Assembly: GCA_947034895.1 (NCBI GenBank)
Contig: OX344764.1
Location: 66,445,348 to 66,509,347, forward strand
From: Rhytidiadelphus loreus
Lineage: Eukaryota > Streptophyta > Bryopsida > Hypnales > Hylocomiaceae
Length of the DNA stretch: 64,000 bases
Direction of reading: 5' to 3'
Part shown: positions 48,801-59,549 of the stretch, piece after piece
How the letters are laid out: every line of letters begins with the position of its first letter
Numbering within the stretch: position 1 is the stretch's first letter
Program-made: the position numbers and the translations under genes
The notes under the pieces: generated by a model
What the model saw: the letters and a program-made list of their open reading frames with translations, nothing else
Databases searched by the model: none
What the model was told of the DNA's origin: nothing

Positions 48801-51800
48801 GAACAAATGCGCAAAGCAAAGCAAAGCTGTAGCTGTCGGCATGCTTCATCGAGACTTCAGGATATTTCTTGAAAGTTGAAACACTTGACATACTCGTTTC
48901 CAATCCGATTGGCGATTTAGTCCACAAATAGTCCAAGTCTTCACTCGTGGAGCGGAAGTAATCTTCAAACAATTCTGGTGCACTCCATTCCATCATTTGG
49001 AAACAGAACGCTCGTTGCGAAACCATAGTCGATCTCCTCTTGCTTCGGAGAAGACCAAAATCAGCCAACTTCACCAACATCTTATCTTCCTTCCAATCGA
49101 TGAAAATATTGTTCGCCTTGAGATCGCCGTGGGTGATCCCTTTTCGATGCAAGTACTCCATCCCGATGGCAATCTGAATCGCAATCTCCAAAGCTTCATG
49201 CAGTTCAAATGGGGCAGCCAGACCCATTACTGCTTGGTTTGCCTGCTTCTTCCTCAGCTCCTCCTTCTTCCTTCGCACGACACTGGAGAGATCATCTCGC
49301 ATGTATTCCATAACGAGCGAGCAGCTTCTGTTATCGACCGTCCAACACAAGGTCTTCAAGAGGTTCGGATGATCAGGAAGCTCGAACAGAGGAATGACTT
49401 CCCTTTCAAAGATATCGCCCTTCACTCCTGGAAAGTCTTTCCGTGCCAACCTACCAAAGTTTCCCTGTGAGCAACCTAACCACGTTGTCTCATAGAAGAT
49501 TCCAGAGGAACCTTTTCCAATGAGACATTTGGTCACCAAATTCTTGGACTTCACCCTCCCATTGTAACCAGATGGTACTCGTTCGCTGCCATAAATTGGA
49601 AGCCATTGCATCAAAGGACCCAAAAGAAGACGTCTAGCACCTCGAGGAAACAAAACTGCTCCAAGCTCAAACACGGGTTCCTGGCACAAACAACAGCACC
49701 TCGTACTCAGATTAATTGGAAATTCTTTGATTTGCAAACAAATGTTCCAGACTTCCAGTTAACTTCGACTCCCTTTTCGAGACGTGAATCGGAAGCAACG
49801 GGGAGTCAGCAGGAAGCTAACTTCAACTGTTAGATGACAGCTTGAAGATCCGGAGTACATGTTAGGGCCACTTTAGATTACACAACTAAGGTGGGTACAC
49901 CCAAAACCGTCACTTTTTACTACTGAGCCTAGTTGCTATTATGAAACTGGTCAAATTTTCACATATTCATGTTGCCAAGTGAAAGGAGGTTCCAACGCAC
50001 CAAAGAACACCACATTTGGATATTGTATGCAAAAGTTATTAAGGGTCAAAGTTCATTTCTGAAAGCGCTCCGTCCAAATAGGTATATAACTGAAATTCGA
50101 AATGTACAAACCTTCTAGATGGCGCTTTAAGGTCAGGTGCCATTTAACAGCATACTACCTTAGCTTGAAATTAAAATTTGAATCAACATCAAGTGCAACT
50201 AAGGGCGGGATAATATGTGTAAGCAAATCCATTGACCCATACAAGATGGACGATTTTTTTCCAAGAGAAATTGGTAGAAATGGGCAATTTTTGGTGCATT
50301 GGTCAAATTTGAAAATCAAAACCTTTTTTTGAAATCCCTATCTTATAAAACTGTAAAGTAGAATATTATTTCAATGGGGGAAGTTTCATGCCATTTGACC
50401 ATGTGGATTCCAAGATTATAACATTCAAAGTTTGATTAAAAAAAAAAAGTTTTATTTGACCCTACGTACTTGACAAGGTCACCAAGCTTTAAATCCTCTT
50501 ATCCTCTTGGATTGGATTGAAAAAAATTCTCTACCCAAAAACGAGGTTTTATACCATTCATTAGTATATCTTATAAGATACACTCATGCAAAATTTCAAA
50601 AGTAAACAAGGGGCTATGAGGCTATCTCACCCTAAATCACCTTGCAATATAATGAGTTCAAATACTCTAGTAATGTATTAGTTATTTTTTGATGATTTCT
50701 TGTGCACTATGAAAATAAAAATAAATAAAAATAAAAATAGTGAAAATATAGAAAAAAACATTTCAAAATATTTGACTACATAGATTTCATGATTATAGCA
50801 TTTGAAGTTCAAAGAAATGTTTTATTTTTAAATTTGCCTTAACATGGTGAATAAAATAAACTCTTCTTGGAGTATGATTTTAGAACTAAAACTAGAATTA
50901 TTTTTATAATTTCATGACATATTATATTAGTTACACTACAAGAGAAAGGGGTGTTTTAAGTGTATTTTTAAGTATAGCCTTAGAGATAAGATATTAAGTA
51001 ATGATCTTTATGTAGATTTTTAGTAAAAATTTATTGAAAGTACAAGTATTTTCAGTAAAATTTTACTAAAAATCTACATAAAAGTCAACATAAAGGTCAA
51101 TATTTAATATCTTATCTCTAGGACTATACTTAAAACACCCCTTTCTCTTGTAATGTTACATACATGCCAAATTTCAAAAATTGATGAGGGTTTAGCAATA
51201 GATGCCTAAAGTATTGGAACTGCTTTAATTATTTTAGATAGTATAACTTTTAACTCAAGCATCCAATTGAAATTTTTTCTTACTTTCCCACAAAGGTAGT
51301 TAGTGCACGCACCTTGTGTCAATATTTTAGAAACATTTGTTCAATATTGACTTCTTAGAAACTTACCCAAACTAACAATTGTCTTTTAGGGGTTAACTAC
51401 ATTTATGAGACCTACAAGTGGAAGGATACAAGCGGTTGCATACTATTAGAATGAAGTGATGCATGTATAAGCGTTGTTCAAGAGCTCAATTTTCTCAACA
51501 AAACATCCACATAATATAAACCCCTTTAGCGCTCCAACATCCCAATTCTTGATGATGGACAAAGAAGTTCCAAGGGCTTTTTTGACCACAAAATTTGCAT
51601 CATTCATCCAAATCAATGCGATTTTTCATCCATCGATTTTCTTGAAGATTTTTGTGTTAGTTCTTTAACACTTTTACAGTACAAATTTTGAAGACTTTGC
51701 TTTGCTAGTATTTTCTTAAACAATAGATATTGGTAGGTTTGATTTCAATTATGTAGTAACTTTTTAGTTCAAAAAATGACCTTTCACAAACAATTTGAAT

Positions 51801-52446
51801 AAAAATAAAAATAAAAATCTTCAAAAATCACTATAATTAGAATTTTAACATTTTAAACGCCAAATAATTTTTTTTTATGAAAATCAACAAATAACCAATT
51901 TACAACCAAATTTAGAATGAATTTTCAATTTTTGACTTTAAATTTTATTGAAATAAAATTGATTTGTGTAATAGTTGATCTAACCATATGGATATGATCT
52001 ATGAATCATATTTTACAACTATTTTTTCATAGTCATCATCAAATTATTCTTCACAATTTTGGGTTAAGGCGCTAAGGGGCAACAGATATTTCGTTAAAAT
52101 GGCAATATTCCACAAACTTGGCACTTTTAAGTTTAGACCATGTGGTATGAAATGTAAACCAGTCCTAGACTTTAGACCATGTGGTCTGAAATCTATACCA
52201 TTTTTAGAAAATGAATAGAAAAATGGCAGAAGAATACCGCCATTTTAACGAAATATCCGTTGAGGTTAAAACTGAAGCGCAGGACACGAAAATGAATGTG
52301 ACGTGAGGAAGTTTCACTTCACTTACCAAGAGAAGAGTACAAAACGTAACAAGGACACCGTGAAGGAAATTGCAGAAGCGCTTGAATACGGACAGCGGCC
52401 TTCGAACTTCCTCCGCGGCTTCTCCAGCTCCCACCAGCGGATTCAT
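45816..52446 (-). CDS. Three-kinase-domain protein (one full and two atypical domains), spliced
   Basis: Model on the minus strand: exon 1 52446-52327 (40 codons, ATG at 52446, donor GTAAGT), exon 2 49680-48588 (acceptor TTGTGCCAG, donor GTAAAA), exon 3 48184-45816 (acceptor ATGCAG, stop TGA). Phases agree at both junctions, giving 1193 residues. Residues 1-40 form a hydrophobic amphipathic segment (FCNFLHGVLVTF). Kinase 1 (about 88-385) has GKGSSG at 95-100, HGDLKANN with D226, and DFG 247-249; it lacks the Arg of HRD. Kinase 2 (about 517-775) keeps AVK (K538) but has HGDLRCSK and DFR, so the metal-binding Asn and DFG Gly are lost: a pseudokinase. Kinase 3 (about 845-1178) has AVK (K871), HRDLKPSN (1005-1012) and DFG 1028-1030, with a poor glycine loop, and is the likely active domain. 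Exon 2 and exon 3 are strong; joining exon 1 across 2.6 kb of repeat-filled intron is less sure. An alternative is two adjacent genes split near 48.5 kb. Confidence 0.75.
46141..46260 (-). repeat. 60-bp in-frame tandem duplication in kinase domain 3
   Basis: Two 60-bp units, 46141-46200 and 46201-46260, encode 20-residue repeats with RWMAPKMFSWK in the first and RWMAPEMFPWK in the second (protein residues about 1049-1088). They duplicate the P+1 loop and APE motif of the activation segment. The first copy has APK instead of APE; the second keeps APE. Several silent and replacement differences show the duplication is not new. Confidence 0.9.
48201..48372 (-). pseudogene. Helical reading frame in intron 2, separated from exon 3 by one TGA
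   Basis: Inside the proposed intron (48587-48185) the minus strand reads HQLDSLSIVLERLDPHKLLS and VFNDVTRLLKVDQTIKNLNS, then YMHLR, TGA, EEFNADLNPLEPIL. The TGA (48203-48201) is the only stop between this and the exon 3 frame. The heptad-like helical text fits a helical-bundle N-terminus, and exon 3 itself opens with a similar helix (NAFDDFHKDVDSAVQLL). It is probably a former exon or former N-terminus of the two-kinase part, now stopped or spliced out. Confidence 0.55.
49741..52081. other. Intron 1 of the three-kinase gene, mostly repeats
   Basis: Contents seen: a CACTA-type MITE (50934-51155), a TTAA-family right end (TCTTTTAGGGG-TTAA at 51382-51396), and a repeat starting CCCCTTTAGCGCTCC near 51521 and ending GGCGCTAAGGGG near 52079. 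No further exon-like frame was recognised on the minus strand. Confidence 0.45.
50931..51158. mobile_element. CACTA-type MITE in intron 1 (222 bp)
   Basis: The element 50934-51155 starts CACTACAAGAGAAAGGGGTG and ends CACCCCTTTCTCTTGTAATG, one mismatch in the terminal repeat. A 3-bp duplication TTA lies at 50931-50933 and 51156-51158. CACTACAAGA is the classic plant CACTA terminus. Its sequence differs from the 14.06 kb MITE, so it is a separate family. Confidence 0.9.
52082..52260. mobile_element. 179-bp MITE, copy 2
   Basis: Nearly identical to 44552-44730 along its whole length, including the doubled TTAGACCATGTGGTNTGAAA core. It lies in intron 1, about 60 bp beyond the exon 1 donor, so the kinase gene has one copy inside it and one downstream of it. 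Confidence 0.8.
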
Positions 52447-53525
52447 GGTCAACACTTCGATCTGCTGCAAGGACACTCACGAGAAAGATTTTTAAGCTCA
52501 GATCCCGTTAAATAATTCTCTCGTCGCTGCTCCAAAACCCGAAATCTTATCTGCAGAGCTAACTAGCCAAGACTCCTAGGGAGTCCGCCACCATCATCAG
52601 ACGGCTCTGTTCACCACACCGAAAGATTCATACCGCACATACATAGAATTTCAAGAACGCCTTCAAGGACTTCAAGAATTTCAAGAATAATTTCGAGGAA
52701 AGAGTTCCAATCAGTAACATCTTCCTGTGAGACCGTGTTTGCCTCTTAGATGTGATCACTACTGGAAAACCCGTCGTTTTCCATTCCCAAACAGGCGACA
52801 TGTTTCTCGATCACTCGTCAGAGCACTGAAGCTTGTGAGTGAAAAGAGTCACAGACGACAAGACGTGGGACCCGACTAACATAGTAAGATGAGATCAGTT
52901 CAGCACCTGATGAATGAGAAGCGACAGATGTCCGAATTTCTGGAATAAAAAACGACGGGGTTCAATTCGCAAGAGTGGATGCAGAGGAGTGTGGACAGGA
53001 GTTTCAACTTTCAACTTACAGTTAAAGATCAGAAGCGAGCAGCCCCTGCGCTCCCGATGCGCTCCCTCGTGAGCAATCGTACACGCACTACATCCGGGTC
53101 ATTCGGGAGGAACCGACCTCATTGGGAAGCGAGCGCAAAACTGCAGGAGCACGCGGCTTTAATTTAGCTAGTACGCAGCGTGGATCGGAGATCGATCAAT
53201 TGAGAGCGTTGTGAGACGTCGAAACAAGTTGTGCGAATTAATGTGTGCCGATGTACAGTGCGCAGTCTGCGCACCATGCCTTATCCTCGTTGGTAAGACA
53301 GCGTCAGTGTTTTTCTTGTGCACGATTTTTCACCATTTGGCTACAGCCAAAAGACATTGGCCAAGTGTTTTGGGGATACCTGTAGAAGAGGAGGAATCAA
53401 CCCCTGTCCGCTACCCCGATCTGTCCGTTACCCGATGAACTTCATCTTTCCCGGCAGGAGTCGCCCGGTGACGGATTCTCCCGGCGCCATTGGCGAAGTT
53501 GTTGCTGCTACAGATTACCGAGTGT
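52447..53525. other. Upstream region of the three-kinase gene, no gene recognised
   Basis: Moderate GC, several short open frames and a possible donor (CTCGTTG-GTAAGACAG near 53292 on the plus strand), but no family motif. On the minus strand a weak TATA-like ATTATTTAA at about 52511-52519 could serve the kinase gene. Low certainty. Confidence 0.25.
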
Positions 53526-53529
53526 TTTT

Positions 53530-55625
53530 TTAAAGAAGAGTGACTTTCATTGTGGGAACAAATTACTTCTATATTTCAAGACCAATAGTCAAATTTTACC
53601 TACACTAGATATCACCTAGTTTTGATATCTACTCAGTATGTCACCAAGTATCACAGGACAGAGGATTGAAGAAATAGCTGGCTACTTCTCCAAAATGGTA
53701 AAATAAAAACCACTGAAACGCGTCGACCACTGTTGAAGAATAGTAAAAGAATTCGGTGGGAAAGCATCATTCTCCGTAGGTATCGACGGACCTGTTATTT
53801 AGTGCACGCCATCCTACCGATTCTAGGACAACATAACATTGTTAATGTTTGCTGGGGGGGTCCTTTTTGGCCCCCCAAGAATCAAGAGTCCTCCATACTT
53901 GCCTCACCAATGGGTCTCCAGAAACTCTGACAGCTTGTTGCAGCTAGCCAATGATCTTCCATACATTATAACTAAAGTTTCCCCCTAGGTATATAGGGAA
54001 GAATGAAACCTCCACCTGGGAGGAGTCAATTTGTTGGTTTAACAATGTTATGAAAATTTGGAACTACTCAAGTGCCCTTATTCGGATGCATCTATTTTAG
54101 GTGGAATTACCTTACCATTTTCTAAAAAGAGGGCAAGGTAAATTGGTAAAGTTGTCATACATTTGACCTTCACAGTGGGATAGCTAGATAACAAGAGAAG
54201 ATTTCAACAATGTGGTGGTAAATGGCAATGGTGCTTTTTTTCATCACCACCATAACATTGTTTACTAACATTGGGGAGGTCCCTTTTGCTCCCCGTAGAA
54301 GTAGGAGCCCCCTAGCATTGCAACTTGTCCACTTATTGTAGCCACCACTTGAATTAGCCAATCTAGAGTCATCTGCCTTTGTCAAACTTTGCATGAGCCA
54401 CTACATCACAAATGAAGGACCAATGAATTGGCCAATAATGAACTTGTTCCTATTATAATTAAACTGCCTACCAAGGATATTATCCCTCCCCTAGCAGGGA
54501 AGACAAAAGCCCAGTTAGCAATGTTATGACATTGTCGGAATCAGTGATAAAAAAGTTTTGGAGAAGTAGCCAGTTATTTTTTCAATACCTATGTGATACT
54601 TGCTGGTAAACAATGGGTTGTTTTGTTTTGTTTTGTTTTTTGTTTACCATTTGGGAGAAGTAGCCATTTATTTCTTTGATACTCATGTGATATTTAATTG
54701 GTGGTAAACAATGGGTATTTTTTAACATTTTGGAGAAGTAGTATGGGCAATTTCATTAAAATGGCGCCATTCCGCTACTTTGGCACTTTTTATAGTTTGT
54801 ACTGGGTGGTCTAAAATGTACAACTATCCTAGATGTTTGAAATCTATATCTTTCCTAAAATCTACATCATTCCTAGATGTGACTTTTATAATTCAAACTG
54901 TATAGTCTAAATCTACATTTGTCTTAGATTTCTCAAATCTATATGTGTCCTAGATGTCACTTTCGTAGTTCAGACCACCCAATCTAAAAATGGCACATAG
55001 AATACTGCTATTTTAATAAAATTGCCCATTAGTCATCTCATTGTAGAAAAATTGAGGCCTCAAGAGGGCTACTTGAATAGCTCTTAAGGGACCCTGAAAT
55101 TTGTTTTTTTCTGCAAAAAAAATTGTTTTCCCCACCTGAATCTGCAGTGGCAACAATGTAGAAATCGAAATTAATGAATAAAAAATTGATTGAATTTTTT
55201 TTTTAATTCCAAGCTGAAATAAATTCTAAATTTAAAAAAAAAAAAAAAAAAAATTTAAATTGCAAAAACTAACAGATTTTGAGATATTCACCTTGGCTAA
55301 CACCAAAGGTACGGCACTTTTTGAGGTGACAGACCAAGCTCAAAATAGCTTGGTCTATCACCACGAGGTAGTCTTTAGAAGCCTCATTTTTTCTCTAATG
55401 ATTTCTTCAATACTCATGTGAAACTTGGTGATATAGAGTGTTTTCTTCATCATTTTGGAGTAGTAGCTAGCTATTTCTTCAATACTCATGTGATATTTGG
55501 GTGATACTTGATGATATCTATATCAAATCCAAGTAATACCTAGGTAAAATTTAGCTAGTGGTCTTAAAATACATAAGTAATCTGACTATTTTCACTGAAA
55601 ATAAATGAAACTTTCCTTTACAAAA
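53530..55625. mobile_element. Element with long terminal inverted repeats (about 2.1 kb)
   Basis: The block 53560-53700 (AAATTTTACCT, GATATC, TATCAC, TTGAAGAAATAGCTGGCTAC) returns as its reverse complement at about 55445-55580, over 120 bp or more with moderate divergence; weaker similarity extends to about 53530 and 55625. Inside, a direct repeat of the type GGAGAAGTAGCCANTTATTT recurs near 54555 and 54655. No transposase frame. Long inverted ends would fit a Mutator-like or foldback element; no target duplication was found. Confidence 0.5.
54744..55028. mobile_element. MITE nested in the long-inverted-repeat element (285 bp)
   Basis: The left end TGGGCAATTTCATTAAAATG and the right end ATTTTAATAAAATTGCCCA are inverted repeats. 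Internal phrases (TTTGGCACTTTT, GTGGTCTAAAATGTA) resemble the 179-bp MITE, so it is a distant member of that family. Confidence 0.65.
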
Positions 55626-55977
55626 ATAGCTAACGTCTTTGGGTGGATTTCTTGCCATTGGTCAACCAAGTATGGAGAATTCCTGATTCTGGTGGAGAAA
55701 ACGTTAATAATGTTATGCACCCCTTGAATGACTTTGGGGACGAGCGAGGGACCATCACAGTTCCGGTGTTGACTTGTGGGATCTTACCGATTTTATTTGG
55801 ATGAAAGTTGCGTTATGGACTTTGTTGAATCATCACTGCATTGCCTGCTGATGGGCTAGCTGGAAAGTGGGTAACTAGGCCGATCCTCTTGAGCTCAGGC
55901 ACTGTTCCGAAACCTCGGCGGTGGATAGAGTCGCCGTTTCAGAATTGCACACTGGTTTTCTGGGGTCAGAGTGAACT
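55626..55977. other. Intergenic DNA, nothing recognised
   Basis: A short open frame from 55841 has no recognisable family. Confidence 0.3.
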
Positions 55978-56175
55978 GACCCCCCCTCGCTCGGCCCTGC
56001 GGGCAAACCCTGGAATTATTTATTTTTCGCACATTAATTTTTTTGCAAAATTTTAATTCATTTTTGCGATCAGAGACCCCAAATTAGTTTACAGAGGTAA
56101 GCGTTTACCCTAGAACGGCCCAAAATAGTTTTTTTTTTTTTACATGCACTCCTGGTAAGGCCGAGCGAGGGGGTC
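55978..56175. mobile_element. Small GC-ended MITE-like element (198 bp)
   Basis: GACCCCCCCTCGCTCGGCC at 55978-55996 and GGCCGAGCGAGGGGGTC at 56159-56175 form a terminal inverted repeat differing by extra C residues. It lies about 0.7 kb upstream of the second kinase gene. Confidence 0.55.
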
Positions 56176-56909
56176 AATCCACCCTGATCGTTTTCTGGAG
56201 GTTAGAGAATCCATTTGTGCCACCACTGTAGTGTTCACCATGTAATTTTCTACCGCAGTTGTTTCTTGAGAGAGCGCAGCTTGTCCAGAGCTTGTGACTT
56301 ACGTTTGAATGTAAGTTATTCCGGAGATGAGCCAAAGCGCTAGCTTCAGCCAGTTGATTAGAATGTTGTCTCATGCTGGTCGATCAGCTTTGGTGACGAG
56401 GAATTTTCTCGCACAACTTGGAATTCCATCGCTTCCATTCGTTCTTGTTTAGGGGTTTCCCTCAGACTTCACCGCGTAGCACGCTCAGCGCCGGTCAAGT
56501 GCAACAAGCTTCGACATGACATTCACTAGTCTTCCTGTATTTGTTAAACTGACGTGTTTCAGAGCGCCGAAATTGTGATGTTCAAAATGCATAGTGCTCT
56601 GTAAACCAGGACAAAATGGTGTAGATCTGAGTTGGGCTACGTTCTGAAATTGCACCCATTTCACTGAAATCCGGCAGTTCACTTTAACAAATTCGAGGTT
56701 GTTAGCCTGAACATTTCTGTTGAGTTCTGGGTATGTTCTTCTGTTGAGAATTAGCGGCTGATTAATCATTTGAAGCTGATCATCCATCAATGTTGTAGCT
56801 GGGTGTTTTTTTCAGGTCACAGAACAGCAGGCGACGTCCTAGATCTTTTCGGTTGCACAAATACATAGGTTTCGATCAGTTCTGGTTCTTGAATCTGATC
56901 CTCATTTCA

Positions 56910-59549
56910 ATGGCCATGGACTACTTCGAGCTCGCACAGGCGTCGTCCATCAGGATGTGCTGGGAGCTTGAGAAGAGGTTTCCTGACTTTCGAGGCAAGC
57001 AACTGGAGCTGATGAGGTACCTCTGCTTTCTTGCGTACAATTCCGAGATTTACGATGGCGTGTGTCAGGATGCATGGCTGAGGACGACCATCAAATTGAA
57101 GAGCCATCACCCTCACATTTTCTCCCATTCTGAAAGCACGAAACTGCTCGATCGTAGAATGCAAAACGTCTTCCAAATATCATCGCTCTCGTCGAGCATC
57201 GAAATCCGCAGCAATATCTTGCCACGCAAAGCCTACTGGGACAGGCAGCAGGAACTGCAACATTCATCGTTCTGGACCAGAGTGCTCCTGCAGTTGTCGA
57301 TGCCAGACTACTGGAGAATAATCTCCTGCGGTCTTAACCGAAGGGGATTCTTTCCCCTCACCGTCCTCGATGAAGCCCTTGAAGGGGGAGCTCCCTTGAC
57401 TCAGAAGGTGACTGAATGGAGACAGACGAGAGGAATATCGTGCGATCTTGCAACTCATTTTCGAAGGAGTGATCGTGATGTGCCACATGCGTGTCTAAGG
57501 GACACCCTCCGGAAAATAAAACGTGATGATGTCGAGTTCTCGACGGACAAGGACTTCCTGGGAGGGGGTAGTACAGGGTCTGTTTACAAGGTTGATTGGA
57601 AGCATGGCACCTACGCCATGAAATTGTATAAATATAGTGATAGTTCTCAGAAAGAACTACACATTGCGTCCACGGTTTTGCATACACATATAGTGCACGT
57701 CATCGGCTACTGTGAGGTGGATGGGCAATCCTGTTTGCTCATGGAAGTGCTAAAACATACTCTCTCGGAGTATGCTATGGAGAAGGCAAGAGCCCGGGCA
57801 AGAGGTTGGGCGAATGTGCTCTCTTTTCTACGTGGAGTTACGGCGGAACCCCTCTTCTCGCCTATGGATACCTTTCACGTGTTACTGCAAATTGCAAGGG
57901 CTCTGGAGCACTGCCATGACAACAATGTGGTAAATGGAGATCTGAAGCCCGAAAACATTCTCTTCGATCATTTCGAGATGTTGGGCAATGGACGACATTT
58001 CCTTGCCAAAGTGACCGATTTCGGTGACGCCCAGTACATCATCCCAGGATGTGCCTTCCGCCCAGCTGGACCAGGGACTACGCAATATGCTGCACCTGAA
58101 CTTCTGACATGGCGGGTGCGTCCACATGAAGTGGAATTTTCTGATCCTAAGAAGATCGACGTGTATGGATTCGGTGCTGTTGCCCATGAGGTTTTGACGG
58201 GGTATCCGGTGTATCACGGGCGCGATTGTTTCAATGCTAAGTTCACGGAGGGTGTCATTAAGGGCGACTTGAAACCCTGCGGATCCAACATATGGAGAAA
58301 TTCCAGACTGAAAGAAAGATTCCCAGCTGATTTGATCGATCTCGTGGAGCAGTGTTGGGAGGTGCGTCCCGAAAACAGACCATCGTTCGAAGAAATTCGT
58401 GTAAAACTTGTGCAACTGTGCAAGTCCACGGAACAAATTCGGGTGAGCACTCATTCCTCGTTATCTAGACTCTTTTGTATGATCTTTACTTGTGTTTATG
58501 GACTGTGAAAAACCGTCGTTGGAATCTTTTAGGGTTTCATCTTGTTGCGAGGGTGAATGCCGAGTCGCGGAGACACATAGTAGGCGGGACATCCCCGCTA
58601 TTTGCTATCTAGTACAACACCCATTCCCCATATGTATTCTAGAAATTTCGCCGCATGCATTGCAATTGGCAAAGTTTAGGTTGAAATCAATTGAAATAAA
58701 CAAGGGACGTCGCAATTGACAGAGTTCAATGGAGTCAGATTTTCTAGAAAACCTCCTAGGAGAAGTTTGGCATTAGTTTCAAGAACTCACATGAGGCATT
58801 AATTGAACCCTTCCCTATTCCCTACCATGTTCTCAATTTTAAGTCATCACTAATCCACTAATCTGCTCCAAACCTGAAGGTCGGTCGATTTGATCAGCGT
58901 TGTGATACTCTTCCTAACACTCTCATGTGCTACAGCAGAGGAACAGAGTTACCGATCTCAGGAAGTTCATTGCAGCTGTGTTCCTCATGGCCTTCATCTG
59001 TTGTACTTCTCTTGTTGAGGTTAGTGACCACTGTTGTTGACCACCTTGTCTGTACAGATCAGATCAGATTTTACTGTCAGTTGTGAGGGTCGCGAGTTTT
59101 TCAGAGACGCACTTTCTGCTGAGATGATCGGCATTCGGCAAAGACTAAGTTCAATTTACTTTCTTGGAAAAGTCGTGCATTACAATCACAATAGTGAAGA
59201 ATTTGGTGAACGTGATTCATTGAGTGTAACGATTAAGGAATGCAAACTTCAGTAGCCCCTCTCCGCTAGTAGCAGCCAGGCATAATAGCTGTCTTCATAT
59301 AAATAGTTCCACCTTCGGATTCGTCACTCTAAATTAGGGTATGGTGAAAGGCTCTGAATTCCCTGATTCATCTGTTCTGACACTGCTCACCTTGTGCTTC
59401 GGCAGGAAAGGAGATTTGCCGATCCCATCGAGTTCATTGCTCTCATTCTCTTCGCCGTCATCTCGCTGTCTCTTCTTATGCAGTTTTGTGTTGAACACGT
59501 AATATCATGGGTAAGATCCATGCGTTTGGGCAAAGTTAAGACAGCATAG
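56910..59549 (+). CDS. Protein kinase with two C-terminal membrane-helix exons
   Basis: Model: exon 1 56910-58442 (511 codons, donor GTGAGC), exon 2 58936-59019 (28 codons, donor GTTAGT), exon 3 59406-59549 (47 codons, stop TAG). All junctions are phase 0, giving 586 residues. Start chosen at ATG 56910 (MAMDYFELAQ); the second ATG at 56916 has a stronger context, GCCATGG. Residues 1-205 are a helical N-terminus of unknown family. The kinase domain (about 211-505) has GGGSTGSV (218-225), AMK with K238, C-helix Glu about 249, NGDLKPEN (342-349) in place of HRD, DFG 370-372, APE 395-397 and CWEVRPENRPSF. Catalytic Lys, Asp, Asn and DFG are kept, so activity is possible as a non-RD kinase. Exon 2 encodes KFIAAVFLMAFICCTSLV and exon 3 EFIALILFAVISLSLLM, two membrane helices in similar contexts. 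Exon 1 is certain; exons 2-3 rest on splice signals and phase. Confidence 0.8.

Noticed and set aside
46117..49470. Open frames on the plus strand opposite the kinase exons
   Set aside because: They are shadows of the minus-strand kinase coding sequence.
57882..58454. 190-codon open frame on the minus strand
   Set aside because: It is a shadow of the plus-strand kinase domain, which has all the expected motifs.
59034..59255. 73-codon open frame between the two membrane-helix exons
   Set aside because: It lies in the intron between exons that match in phase, and it has no recognisable motif.
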